A stretch of 15,475 nt of DNA from Cyclobacteriaceae bacterium (GCA_947458795.1 CANHCD010000015.1:1-15475), one strand, 5' to 3'; shown: positions 1 to 7,273, numbered from the stretch's first letter. The notes: generated by a model from the sequence alone, not told the origin. Program-made: numbers and translations.

Positions 1-827
1 AGTTCCAGTTCCTTTTCAATGCGCTTGCTAACGGCTGCGGAGAGCTGTGGGTAGCGCTGCTCAGCTCCTCGGAGGGTTTCCTGGCGGAGAAATTCAAAGT
101 CTTCCCCGCCATTGCCGAGTAGGTCTCGCTTATTTTTGATCGCCTGAAAGTAGAAGGAAAACTGGCACTGCTCTAGGAGCTTTTGCGCATTGAGGAGTAG
201 GTAGCTGTGGTTTTCGCAACGGGCAATTAGCGCTGCATAGCCGTAGAGCTGGTCCGAGGGATCCGCCTGCTCCTGTACAGGAAGCTTGCTGAGCAGCGTA
301 TTCAGATCCATGCTGCGCAGGAGCCTGTGCGCGTTAAACTCCAATTTGGAGGAGAAGCTGACCGGCTGCAGGAGTACCAATTTTTCTCGTTTCCGGTACC
401 AGGGCGAGGAATGCAGCTTGTTGAGTTGGCTGGGATGAATGCCGACATACTCATGCTCAGCCAAGGGGAAGTACTCCTTCGGAAAAGGGTAGACCACAAA
501 GCTATTTGCAAAGGGAGGGGCCTTGTCTGCAAAAGGACGCTGCTGGATCAGGTGCTCCGAGAGGTGCTTATTGAGTTCGTACATGCCCTCCTGATTTCGT
601 GCGAGGCCAATGTACTGCTGCGAAATGCCATTCCTGAAATCAATCCCAATGACCGGATGAATGCCTGCTTTTTGTGCCGCTCGGATAAAGGGAAATACAG
701 CAGCACTGCTGTTGATGTCTGTGAGGGCTAATGCATCCAGCTTTTTGTTTTTTGCCTCGGCAACGAGCTTGTCCACGGATAGGGTCCCGTATTTGAAACT
801 GAAGTGAGTATGGCAATTGAGAAACAT
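1..827 (-). CDS. dnaE: DNA polymerase III alpha subunit (DnaE family), N-terminal part, runs off the left edge
   Basis: 275 complete codons of the N-terminus are present; the rest lies beyond base 1. The frame opens at the only in-frame ATG (825-827) and has no internal stop. It begins with a PHP-domain signature: NCHTHFSFKYG at residues 4-14 (HxH at H6/H8), then LALTDIN, then a GIHPVIGIDF-type segment. This order is standard for the first motifs of bacterial replicative or translesion polymerase III alpha chains, which copy DNA from dNTPs in the cytoplasm. The intact HxH suggests a metal-binding PHP domain, unlike the degenerate one in E. coli DnaE. The short start and the spacing of the motifs resemble the shorter DnaE/ImuC-like chains of Bacteroidota, but with the polymerase core missing I cannot decide between replicative DnaE and DnaE2. 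The frame stays open to base 935 without another ATG, GTG or TTG that looks better. Confidence 0.85.
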   Translation of the reverse strand, partial: MFLNCHTHFSFKYGTLSVDKLVAEAKNKKLDALALTDINSSAAVFPFIRAAQKAGIHPVIGIDFRNGISQQYIGLARNQEGMYELNKHLSEHLIQQRPFADKAPPFANSFVVYPFPKEYFPLAEHEYVGIHPSQLNKLHSSPWYRKREKLVLLQPVSFSSKLEFNAHRLLRSMDLNTLLSKLPVQEQADPSDQLYGYAALIARCENHSYLLLNAQKLLEQCQFSFYFQAIKNKRDLLGNGGEDFEFLRQETLRGAEQRYPQLSAAVSKRIEKELE

Positions 828-941
828 GGAGTCGGCAAGATCTTTCCCGAAGATTGTCCTCGGGATGATGTGGGATAAGTAAAATGGAACTAATGGAGTT
901 AGCCCTTTCCTGAAGTGCAGGTAGGGATCAGAGAATTAAAA

Positions 942-981
942 TGTTAATATTGTTAACATTTTAATGTTTATAATGTAAACA
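942..981 (-). promoter_or_regulatory. Tandem dyad operator upstream of dnaE
   Basis: Two inverted repeats with the same plan stand side by side: TGTTAA-N5-TTAACA (942-958) and TGTTTA-N5-TAAACA (965-981). The first extends to a perfect 13-bp dyad, ATTAAAATGTTAA / TTAACATTTTAAT (935-947 and 953-965). The four half-sites start at 942, 953, 965 and 976, so they alternate in orientation at 11, 12 and 11 bp on one helical face. This suits two dimers of a helix-turn-helix repressor. They lie 115-155 bp upstream of the dnaE start, and neither is followed by a T-tract as a terminator would be. The rest of 828-1118 holds no gene that I can see. A possible - strand -7 element TATGTTTG sits at 1069-1062, but I see no -33 partner. 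The regulator is unknown. Confidence 0.55.
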
Positions 982-1118
982 AAAAGAAGAATAAAAAAAG
1001 GATGCTGTAAAAAAATGAAGAAGGTTGTCGCAAAAGTGGGGAATGTGGCTGCACGGCTTCACAAACATAGAAAGGATTCCTTCCAGCGACTGGGTAGGGT
1101 GAGGGAATGGGAGAGAAC

Positions 1119-1346
1119 TTAGGCTTTTGCCAGCAGGAGTTGAAACTCCAAGGCACTGCAGGCCTGGAACTCATCGGCTTTAAGATCCTCAAAAATCTCT
1201 TCGTCACCTTCGATCGCTGTTTTTTCGATTTTCCCATCGGGATGTACAATCAGTTCTACACCAGAAAAATCCTGCGGGTTGATCATCACCAAAACTTGGT
1301 AGTCGTCAAAAATTCGTTTGAAGTACTGTGAAATTGCTTTTGCCAC
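1119..1346 (-). CDS. Small acidic protein of unknown function
   Basis: 75 aa from a GTG start (1344-1346) to TAA at 1119-1121. The N-terminus is weakly basic and aromatic (QYFKRIFDDYQ), followed by a hydrophobic strand (VLVMI), a GVELIVHPDGKIEK stretch and an acidic stretch (GDEEIFEDLKADEF). There is no signal peptide or membrane segment. The pattern of alternating strands with a PDG turn reads like a folded small domain, and I believe similar conserved hypothetical proteins occur in related Cytophagia, but I cannot name a function. The gene is divergent from the trp leader, separated by 90 bp. An ATG at codon 21 would give a shorter 55-aa version, but the upstream residues look coding, so the GTG start is preferred. 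Confidence 0.6.
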   Translation of the reverse strand: MAKAISQYFKRIFDDYQVLVMINPQDFSGVELIVHPDGKIEKTAIEGDEEIFEDLKADEFQACSALEFQLLLAKA

Positions 1347-1397
1347 GGTGAATTCAGTTTTTTATTAAAAATAATTCAAAAAAACCGGGACTAAGCA

Positions 1398-1426
1398 TTG
1401 CTTATTCCAAAGCCTTCCTAAATTTG
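1398..1426 (+). promoter_or_regulatory. trp operon promoter (Bacteroidota-type sigma-A)
   Basis: A -33 TTG at 1398-1400 and a perfect TAnnTTTG -7 box, TAAATTTG, at 1419-1426 are separated by 18 nt. This matches the known Bacteroidota consensus. Transcription should begin about 5-8 nt past the box, near 1431-1434, which leaves only a few bases before the leader-peptide ATG at 1437. The start point is inferred from spacing. Confidence 0.7.
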
Positions 1427-1436
1427 TGCCAAGCTA

Positions 1437-1514
1437 ATGAAAACAATCGCAAACAAATACTGGTGGTGGCATTCTATTTCTTTCCTCGGGAAAGCTCAGA
1501 AAGCCGTTGCCTAA
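1437..1514 (+). CDS. trpL: trp operon leader peptide
   Basis: 25-codon ORF from ATG 1437 to TAA 1512-1514. Codons 9-11 are three consecutive TGG (1461-1469), giving the core KYWWWHS. Such a Trp run in a short ORF directly before a terminator and trpE is the hallmark of ribosome-mediated attenuation. When charged tRNA-Trp is scarce, the ribosome stalls at codons 9-11; when it is plentiful, the ribosome runs to the stop codon and covers the antiterminator strand (1488-1505). The peptide itself probably has no function. The ORF is too short for ordinary gene calling and will usually be missed. Confidence 0.88.
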   Translation: MKTIANKYWWWHSISFLGKAQKAVA

Positions 1515-1556
1515 ACTTTGCGCAATACATACCTCAAAAGGCTTACTGGTTTTCCC
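1462..1556 (+). promoter_or_regulatory. trp attenuator: protector and antiterminator helices
   Basis: Pairings read by eye. Protector stem: GGTGGTGGC (1462-1470, the Trp codons) with GCCGTTGCC (1503-1511), nine contiguous pairs of which four are G-U; inside its loop is CTTTCC (1480-1485) with GGAAAG (1489-1494). Antiterminator: GGGAAAGCT (1488-1496) with GGTTTTCCC (1548-1556), nine pairs with two G-U; after a 4x3 internal loop, AAGCC (1501-1505) with GGCTT (1540-1544). The antiterminator uses both the 5' arm and the apical bases of the terminator, so the two are exclusive. A ribosome stalled at 1461-1469 would open both protector stems and free 1488-1505. This is the classic 1:2 / 2:3 / 3:4 logic. 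No energies were computed. Confidence 0.8.
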
Positions 1557-1571
1557 GGTAAGCCTTTTTTT
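1536..1571 (+). terminator. Attenuator terminator before trpE
   Basis: AAAAGGCTTACTGG (1536-1549) pairs with CCGGTAAGCCTTTT (1555-1568): 14 contiguous pairs with one G-U and a 5-nt loop (1550-1554). The T-tract runs 1565-1571. It lies 22 nt after the leader stop codon and ends 17 nt before the trpE ATG, so it acts as a conditional terminator in the trp leader. Confidence 0.88.
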
Positions 1572-1588
1572 ATGCCCTTTTCTCTTCC

Positions 1589-2998
1589 ATGACTACGACC
1601 TACAGCCTCCATACCCAGTACCGCAAGCGACTCGCAGATATCATCACACCTGTAAGCATATACCTGCAGATTCGGGATCGCTTCGCCAATCCCATCTTGC
1701 TGGAATCCTCCGACTACCGAGGACAAGACAATAGCTACTCCTACATTTGCTTCAATCCAGTCGCTTCTTTTTCATTTACAGCAGGTGCAGTGCTGGAGAA
1801 ATTGCCCGATGGACAAGAGAAATCCTACGATGTGAGCGCAGAACAACCCCTGATGGATTGCCTGCAACGATTCGGAAATTCCTTTCAATCTCCTCCTGAC
1901 TCCTTTAAATTTAGTACGAACGGGCTTTTTGGCTACACCCAGTACGATACTGTAGGCTGGTTTGAGGACATCAAATTGAAAGCTTCCCCTTCTGTTGAGG
2001 TGCCGATGATGTACTATGCCATGTACCAAAACATCATCGTAGTGGATCATTACAAAAACGAGTTGCACCTCTTCGAACACCTGGTGGAAGGCACTAAGCA
2101 GGCATCCTACCTAGATGAAATCGAGACCTTGCTAAATAACAAAAACATCCCTGCCTACTCCTTCAAAAAAGCAGGGGAGGAAGTGTCCAACTACAGCGAT
2201 GCGGAGTTTTTGGAACTCCTAGCCCAAGCCCAGAAGCATTGCCAGCGTGGAGATGTGTTTCAGTTGGTGCTCTCTCGGCGATTTACCACAGCCTTCAAAG
2301 GGGATGAATTCAATGTATACCGCGCCCTTCGCTCGGTTAATCCCTCGCCCTACCTGTTCTATTTTGATTACGGATCCTTCAAGGTCTTTGGAAGTTCCCC
2401 CGAAGCTCAAATTGTGGTTAAAAACCGAAAAGCAACCCTATTTCCGATTGCAGGGACCTTCCGCCGCACCGGCAACGATGTGGAGGATGCAGCCCTTGCA
2501 CGCAAGCTCTACGACGATCCTAAGGAAAATGCAGAGCACGTGATGCTCGTGGATTTGGCACGAAATGACCTCTCCCGTACTTCCGATCGGGTGGAAGTGG
2601 AGGTCTTCAAGGAAGTGCAATACTACTCCCATGTGATCCATTTGGTATCCAAAGTAACCGGTCAGCTACCCGAAGGAGCCAATCCTTTACAGTTGGTGGC
2701 GGATACCTTTCCCGCAGGAACTCTTTCCGGCGCACCTAAGTATCGAGCCATGGAACTGATTGACGAATTGGAAACTGTGCCCCGTCAATTCTATGGAGGC
2801 GCGATCGGGTACCTAGGGTTCAATGGGGACTTCAACCATGCCATTGTCATCCGCTCCTTTGTTTCGGAAAATAACCAGCTTCGGTTTCAAGCCGGTGCCG
2901 GCGTAGTTGCTAAAAGTGATGTCCACTCCGAATTGCAAGAAGTGGCAAATAAATTGGAAGCCTTGCGGGTGGCATTGAAGACGGCCGAACAGATTTAA
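1589..2998 (+). CDS. trpE: Anthranilate synthase component I
   Basis: 469 aa, typical length. Converts chorismate to anthranilate with ammonia supplied by TrpG; first committed step of tryptophan synthesis, cytoplasmic. Visible features: LLESS at 37-41, the allosteric Trp-binding motif of TrpE, so feedback inhibition is expected; then the chorismate-binding domain with GDVFQLVLSRRF (221-232), PSPYLFYFD (252-260), SPEAQ (270-274), PIAGT (286-290), ENAEHVMLVDLARNDLSR (313-330), HLVSKVTG (351-358), FPAGTLSGAPK (374-384), GGAIGY (403-408) and GAGVVAKSD (436-444). The LLESS motif, the trpG directly behind it and the trp operon make PabB or an isochorismate synthase unlikely. ATG at 1589 follows the attenuator U-tract by 17 nt. 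trpG begins 11 nt after the stop. Expression should depend on the upstream attenuator. Confidence 0.97.
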   Translation: MTTTYSLHTQYRKRLADIITPVSIYLQIRDRFANPILLESSDYRGQDNSYSYICFNPVASFSFTAGAVLEKLPDGQEKSYDVSAEQPLMDCLQRFGNSFQSPPDSFKFSTNGLFGYTQYDTVGWFEDIKLKASPSVEVPMMYYAMYQNIIVVDHYKNELHLFEHLVEGTKQASYLDEIETLLNNKNIPAYSFKKAGEEVSNYSDAEFLELLAQAQKHCQRGDVFQLVLSRRFTTAFKGDEFNVYRALRSVNPSPYLFYFDYGSFKVFGSSPEAQIVVKNRKATLFPIAGTFRRTGNDVEDAALARKLYDDPKENAEHVMLVDLARNDLSRTSDRVEVEVFKEVQYYSHVIHLVSKVTGQLPEGANPLQLVADTFPAGTLSGAPKYRAMELIDELETVPRQFYGGAIGYLGFNGDFNHAIVIRSFVSENNQLRFQAGAGVVAKSDVHSELQEVANKLEALRVALKTAEQI

Positions 2999-3009
2999 GC
3001 GATGCGTCC

Positions 3010-3576
3010 ATGAAAATCTTAGTCCTAGATAATTACGATTCCTTCACCTACAACCTGGTTTACCTGATCCGCCAACTGGGTTATGGGCAGCAATTGGACA
3101 TCCGTCGAAACGATGCCTTTGCCCTCGGTGAGGTGGAGCATTTCGATAAAATACTCCTTTCTCCAGGACCTGGTATTCCTGAGGAAGCAGGGCTGATGCC
3201 TGCCCTATTGCAACGCTACGGGGCCACCAAGTCCATCCTAGGAATTTGCTTGGGCCATCAGGCCATTGCTGAGGCCTTCGGTGGAAAGTTACACAACCTA
3301 GCAGAAGTGCAGCATGGGGTAGCAGCCACCCTTACGGTAGTTCCCGATCGACTATTTGCCGGACTACCCAGCCAGTTTGCCGTAGGCCGGTACCATTCTT
3401 GGGTAGTAGATGAAGCTCATCTCCCCACTGAATTGGAGGTGATTGGCCGTACCCCTGACCAACAAATTATGGCAATTCGCCACAAGCACTATGACCTCCG
3501 AGGGCTTCAATTTCACCCCGAAAGTATCCTCACGGAACACGGATCCCAGTTGATCCAAAATTGGCTTCAATCCTAA
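3010..3576 (+). CDS. trpG: Anthranilate synthase component II (glutamine amidotransferase)
   Basis: 188 aa class I glutamine amidotransferase that hydrolyses glutamine and passes ammonia to TrpE. Motifs: VLDNYDSFTYNL (5-16), LLSPGPG (49-55), GICLGHQ (78-84) with nucleophile Cys80, RYHSW (127-131) and FHPES (168-172) with His169/Glu171 of the triad. The lone-domain length fits TrpG/PabA, not a TrpGD fusion. PabA-type use in folate synthesis cannot be excluded, because many bacteria share one amidotransferase for both, but the operon points to tryptophan. It starts 11 nt after trpE; trpD follows after 17 nt. Confidence 0.95.
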   Translation: MKILVLDNYDSFTYNLVYLIRQLGYGQQLDIRRNDAFALGEVEHFDKILLSPGPGIPEEAGLMPALLQRYGATKSILGICLGHQAIAEAFGGKLHNLAEVQHGVAATLTVVPDRLFAGLPSQFAVGRYHSWVVDEAHLPTELEVIGRTPDQQIMAIRHKHYDLRGLQFHPESILTEHGSQLIQNWLQS

Positions 3577-3593
3577 ATGATCTCAATCCACCG

Positions 3594-4604
3594 ATGAAAG
3601 ACATATTAAATCACCTCATTGCACACAAGACGCTCTCTCAACAGCAGGCGAAAGAAGTCTTGAAAAACTTGGCTACAGGGTCTTACCCAAGCAGCCAGGT
3701 GGCCGCCTTTATGACCGTATTCTTGATGCGCAGCATTACGGTGGAGGAACTGCGTGGCTTCCGGGAAGCGATGCTCGAACTCTGCGTACCGGTAGACCTT
3801 TCTGAATACGATGCCATGGACCTCTGCGGGACGGGTGGAGATGGCAAAGACACCTTCAATATCTCTACGCTTTCCTCCTTTATCGTCGCGGGAGCTGGAC
3901 AGGCAGTGGCCAAACACGGCAATACGGGCGTGTCCTCCATTTGTGGTTCCTCCAACTTGCTGGCCCATTTTGGATACGAGTTTAGCGCAGATCCCGACCA
4001 GCTGCGACGCAGCTTGGATCAGGTAGGTCTTTGCTTCCTGCATGCCCCGCTTTTCCACCCCGCCATGAAAAGTGTGGCTCCCATCCGAAAGGAACTCGGA
4101 GTGAAGACTTTTTTCAACATGCTCGGACCCATGGTCAACCCAAGTTTTCCTCGCAAGCAACTGGTGGGCGTGTTTAGCTTGGAACTGGCTCGATTGTATG
4201 GCTACCTCTACCAAGAGACTGAGGGCCGATTTGCGATCTTGCATGCCCTAGATGGCTATGATGAAATATCGCTCACTGGACCCTTTAAAATGATTACCAA
4301 TGGGGGTGAGAAACTTTACCACCCCCAAGGCATTGGCTTGGAGCAACTTTCTCCAGAGAGTATCATGGGAGGAACCTCCATTGCCGAATCTGCCCAAATC
4401 TTTGAAGATGTGCTTCGAGGCAAAGGTACCTCTGCTCAAAACCAAGTAGTGATTGCGAATGCAGCTGCTGCATTGGTAACGGCTCGTGAAGGGCTTGGCT
4501 TTGAAGAAGCGATTGACTTGGCCAAAGAAACCCTACTGACTGGTAAAGCCCTCCGGGTCTTTACTGGATTGATCCAACCCCAAACCTCAGTATCCTTTAA
4601 CTAA
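3594..4604 (+). CDS. trpD: Anthranilate phosphoribosyltransferase
   Basis: 336 aa. Transfers phosphoribose from PRPP to anthranilate. Helical N-terminal domain (about 1-70), then the PRPP-binding GTGGDGKDTFNIST (79-92), KHGN (107-110), the CGSSNLL segment (118-123), R165/KELG, FFNMLGPMVNP (173-183) and LDGYDEIS (219-226), all family signatures with Mg/PRPP-binding residues in place. The start is taken as ATG 3594. An in-frame TTG at 3561 would overlap the end of trpG and add residues with no family counterpart. The stop is 9 nt before trpC. Confidence 0.96.
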   Translation: MKDILNHLIAHKTLSQQQAKEVLKNLATGSYPSSQVAAFMTVFLMRSITVEELRGFREAMLELCVPVDLSEYDAMDLCGTGGDGKDTFNISTLSSFIVAGAGQAVAKHGNTGVSSICGSSNLLAHFGYEFSADPDQLRRSLDQVGLCFLHAPLFHPAMKSVAPIRKELGVKTFFNMLGPMVNPSFPRKQLVGVFSLELARLYGYLYQETEGRFAILHALDGYDEISLTGPFKMITNGGEKLYHPQGIGLEQLSPESIMGGTSIAESAQIFEDVLRGKGTSAQNQVVIANAAAALVTAREGLGFEEAIDLAKETLLTGKALRVFTGLIQPQTSVSFN

Positions 4605-4613
4605 GTTGCTCCG

Positions 4614-5426
4614 ATGAATACGCTAGAAAAAATCATTGCCGATAAGTACCTGGAAGTGGAAGCAAGAAAGCAGCAACGTCCTGTAGCGATTTTGGAAAAA
4701 AGCAGCGCTTTTTCAAGAACACCACTTTCCTTAAAATCATTTCTACTCGACCCCACCAAGTCGGGGATCATCACTGAATTTAAGCGAAAATCTCCCTCCA
4801 AGGGGCTAATCAACGGCACTTCTTCGGTGGAGATGGTGACGAAGGGATACGAGCTGGCAGGTGCCTCGGCGCTATCGGTGTTAACAGACCAGGACTACTT
4901 CGGAGGCTTTACAGAAGATTTAGAGTTAGCGAGAAAGCAGGTGGCAATCCCGATCTTAAGAAAGGACTTTGTGGTGGATGAGTACCAAATCCTGGAAGCC
5001 AAAGCCATGGGAGCAGATTGTATTTTGCTGATTGCCGCTGCTTTATCCCCAGCAAAAGTCAACTCCTTGGCCACCTTTGCCCAAAGTCTGGGACTAGAGG
5101 TGCTGATGGAAGTGCATAATTTGGAGGAGCTGGAGCAGTCATTTTGTGAGCCCCTGGATGTAGTCGGTGTCAACAACCGAAATCTGAAAAATTTCGAAGT
5201 CTCTTTGGATACTTCCCTGGAGCTAGTGGATCGTATTCCTAACCAGGTGGTCAAAATTTCAGAAAGTGGAATTTCGGATCCAGCTACCTTGGTGGCTTTC
5301 CGAAAGGCAGGCTTCGATGGCTTTTTGATCGGGGAAAACTTTATGAAAACCTCCAGTCCAGAGCAGGCAGCTATGGACTTCATTCAAGAGTTTAGACGCT
5401 TGATGGGGGATCAAACTAGTGGATAA
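4614..5426 (+). CDS. trpC: Indole-3-glycerol-phosphate synthase
   Basis: 270 aa TIM barrel with an extra N-terminal helix. Closes CdRP to indole-3-glycerol phosphate with loss of CO2 and water. All catalytic positions are visible: E55 and K57 in TEFKRKSPSKG (54-64), K117 in LRKDF (115-119), E166 in EVH, N187 in VNNRNL (186-191), and E217/S218 in SESGI (216-220); GFLIGENFM (236-244) binds phosphate. It is separate from TrpF, unlike the fused TrpCF of E. coli. The trpF start follows within 7 nt, or overlaps by 8 if the GTG start is used, so the two are probably translationally coupled. Confidence 0.96.
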   Translation: MNTLEKIIADKYLEVEARKQQRPVAILEKSSAFSRTPLSLKSFLLDPTKSGIITEFKRKSPSKGLINGTSSVEMVTKGYELAGASALSVLTDQDYFGGFTEDLELARKQVAIPILRKDFVVDEYQILEAKAMGADCILLIAAALSPAKVNSLATFAQSLGLEVLMEVHNLEELEQSFCEPLDVVGVNNRNLKNFEVSLDTSLELVDRIPNQVVKISESGISDPATLVAFRKAGFDGFLIGENFMKTSSPEQAAMDFIQEFRRLMGDQTSG

Positions 5427-5433
5427 GCAGGGC

Positions 5434-6060
5434 ATGGAAATTAAGGTGTGCGGCATGCGGGATCAAGCCAATTGTCTTCAATTGGTCCAAGAAGTCAATC
5501 CCGATTGGATGGGCTTGATATTTTATCCCAAATCCCCTCGACTGGTGCCTTCTGAAAGTGCCGATTGGTTGATTGACCTGCCTCTAAAAAAAGTGGGCGT
5601 TTTCGTAGGGGAGGACCAGTCGGAAATACGTCGCAAAGCCACCTTATTTGGCCTTTCGGCGCTGCAGCTGCATGGAGGGGAATCTGTGGAGGTGGTAAAG
5701 CAACTGAAGGAGGATACCGATTTACAAATTTGGAAAGTTTTTAGCGTTGGGGAGAAGCTAGACTGGAAGATGATGGAAGAATTTGTTCCCCATGTAGATC
5801 GATTTCTATTTGATACGGCTACTGCCAGCAGGGGAGGATCGGGAAAAACATTTGATTGGGGACTCTTGAAAGGGTATCCTTTTGAAAAAGGGTTTTTCCT
5901 CAGTGGAGGTTTGAGATTGGAGCATGCAGCTGAAATTTTAGGGTTGCGCAAGGACATTCCTCAGCTGCTGGGCGTGGATGTCAACTCTGGATTTGAAATT
6001 GCCCCAGGGCGAAAATACATTCCTGATTTGAAGGAGTTTAAACAAAAGTTGAACAGATAA
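5434..6060 (+). CDS. trpF: Phosphoribosylanthranilate isomerase
   Basis: 208 aa TIM barrel that isomerises PRA to CdRP (Amadori rearrangement). Catalytic Cys6 lies in KVCGM (4-8) and general acid Asp127 in FLFDTA (124-129). Further signatures: LQLHGGE (77-83), GGSGKTFDW (134-142), LSGGL (156-160) and GVDVNSGFE (180-188), ending PGRKY (191-195), which gathers the phosphate site. ATG 5434 is chosen because it puts the first strand (MEIKVCGM) right at the N-terminus, as is usual. An in-frame GTG at 5419 would add five residues and overlap trpC by 8 nt. Trp-type motifs make this TrpF and not a HisA/PriA-like enzyme. Confidence 0.93.
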   Translation: MEIKVCGMRDQANCLQLVQEVNPDWMGLIFYPKSPRLVPSESADWLIDLPLKKVGVFVGEDQSEIRRKATLFGLSALQLHGGESVEVVKQLKEDTDLQIWKVFSVGEKLDWKMMEEFVPHVDRFLFDTATASRGGSGKTFDWGLLKGYPFEKGFFLSGGLRLEHAAEILGLRKDIPQLLGVDVNSGFEIAPGRKYIPDLKEFKQKLNR

Positions 6061-6094
6061 GGTCTACCAATTGGAGACGAAAACTAGCGAGAAG

Positions 6095-7273
6095 ATGATA
6101 CAAGTTGACGAAAAAGGATTTTATGGAAGTTTTGGAGGTGCCTACATCCCCGAGATGTTGTATCCGAATGTGGAGGAGCTCCGAGAAAACTGGGAAGCAA
6201 TTGTGGCAAGCCCGACCTATCAAGTAGAGTTTCAAAGTTTGCTCAAGGACTTTGTGGGAAGACCCACGCCACTCTATCTTGCAGCTCGACTTTCAGAAAC
6301 ATTTGGAGCCAAGATATACCTCAAGCGGGAAGACCTCTGCCATACCGGTGCCCACAAGGTCAACAACACCGTAGGGCAAATTATCCTAGCGAAGAAGCTA
6401 GGTAAAAAGCGCATCATTGCCGAAACCGGAGCGGGACAGCACGGAGTGGCTACGGCTACCGTCTGTGCGTTGATGGGCATGGATTGCACCATCTACATGG
6501 GAGAGTTGGACATCAAGCGTCAGCGTCCCAATGTGGAGCGCATGCGAATTCTTGGTGCCAAGGTTGTTCCTGCCGTGTCGGGCTCAAAAACTCTAAAAGA
6601 TGCCACCAACGAGGCCATGCGTGCCTGGATCGCGGATCCAGTGGGTACGCATTACATCATCGGTTCGGTGGTGGGCCCACATCCTTATCCGGAGATGGTG
6701 GCACGATTTCAGTCCGTCATCTCGGAAGAGATCAAATGGCAGTTGAAGTCAAAAGAAGGTAGGGAAAACCCAGACCTCGTGATTGCTTGTGTAGGAGGGG
6801 GCTCCAATGCGGCAGGAGCATTTTATCATTATTACAATGAGTCTTCAGTGCGATTGATTGCTGTGGAGGCGGCGGGGCATGGGATTCATTCCGGCAAGTC
6901 TGCTGCCACCTCCGTGTTGGGTACTCCGGGAATTTTGCATGGTTCAAAAACCTTGTTGATGCAAACTGAAGATGGTCAGGTGATTGAGCCTCATTCCATC
7001 TCTGCAGGCCTGGATTATCCTGGGATAGGCCCAGTGCATGCTCATTTGCATGAAATTGGACGGGCAGAGTTTGTCGGGGTAGAGGATGAGGATGCGATGA
7101 AAGCAGGCATCCTGCTGAGCCGAACGGAGGGAATCATTCCTGCCATCGAAACAGCTCATGCCATTCATGCGCTAAATCAAATCTCATTTAATCCAAACGA
7201 CCTCATCGTCATCAACCTTTCCGGAAGGGGAGATAAGGATTTGGAAACCTACATCCAATGGGGGAATTATTGA
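6095..7273 (+). CDS. trpB: Tryptophan synthase beta chain
   Basis: 392 aa PLP enzyme that condenses indole with serine, in an alpha2-beta2 complex with TrpA. PLP lysine K88 lies in HTGAHKVNNT (83-92); E110 is in AETGAGQHG (109-117). Phosphate-binding GGGSNA is at 234-239 and SGRGDKD at 376-382 (S376 contacts the pyridine nitrogen). The opening GFYGSFGGAYIPEML is typical of the TrpB1 class that works with TrpA, and the size excludes the longer TrpB2. The start at ATG 6095 is preferred over an in-frame TTG at 6071 that would add eight residues. trpF ends 34 nt upstream. Confidence 0.95.
   Translation: MIQVDEKGFYGSFGGAYIPEMLYPNVEELRENWEAIVASPTYQVEFQSLLKDFVGRPTPLYLAARLSETFGAKIYLKREDLCHTGAHKVNNTVGQIILAKKLGKKRIIAETGAGQHGVATATVCALMGMDCTIYMGELDIKRQRPNVERMRILGAKVVPAVSGSKTLKDATNEAMRAWIADPVGTHYIIGSVVGPHPYPEMVARFQSVISEEIKWQLKSKEGRENPDLVIACVGGGSNAAGAFYHYYNESSVRLIAVEAAGHGIHSGKSAATSVLGTPGILHGSKTLLMQTEDGQVIEPHSISAGLDYPGIGPVHAHLHEIGRAEFVGVEDEDAMKAGILLSRTEGIIPAIETAHAIHALNQISFNPNDLIVINLSGRGDKDLETYIQWGNY

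Noticed and set aside
327..731. 134-codon + strand ORF
   Set aside because: Antisense shadow of the dnaE frame, whose PHP motifs are clear on the - strand.
935..965. 13-bp palindrome as an intrinsic terminator for the 1119-1346 gene
   Set aside because: The stem is almost entirely A/T with no T-tract after it on the - strand, and it is paired with a second dyad of the same design, which fits an operator better.
968..1249. 93-codon - strand ORF with a hydrophobic end
   Set aside because: The hydrophobic tail comes from a low-complexity A/T run read as Phe/Leu; it overlaps the better-supported 1119-1346 frame and the operator array.
1410..1416. AAGCCTT, complementary to the 5' arm of the trp terminator (1538-1544), as an antiterminator strand
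   Set aside because: It lies upstream of the inferred transcription start (about 1431-1434), between the -33 and -7 boxes, so it should not be in the RNA.
3561..3593. TTG start that would extend TrpD by 11 residues
   Set aside because: It overlaps trpG and adds residues with no family counterpart; ATG 3594 gives the normal N-terminus. The same reasoning rejects TTG starts at 6071, 7293, 9157 and 10583.
3606..4244. 212-codon - strand ORF opposite trpD
   Set aside because: Antisense shadow; no recognisable domain, and trpD is intact with all motifs on the + strand.
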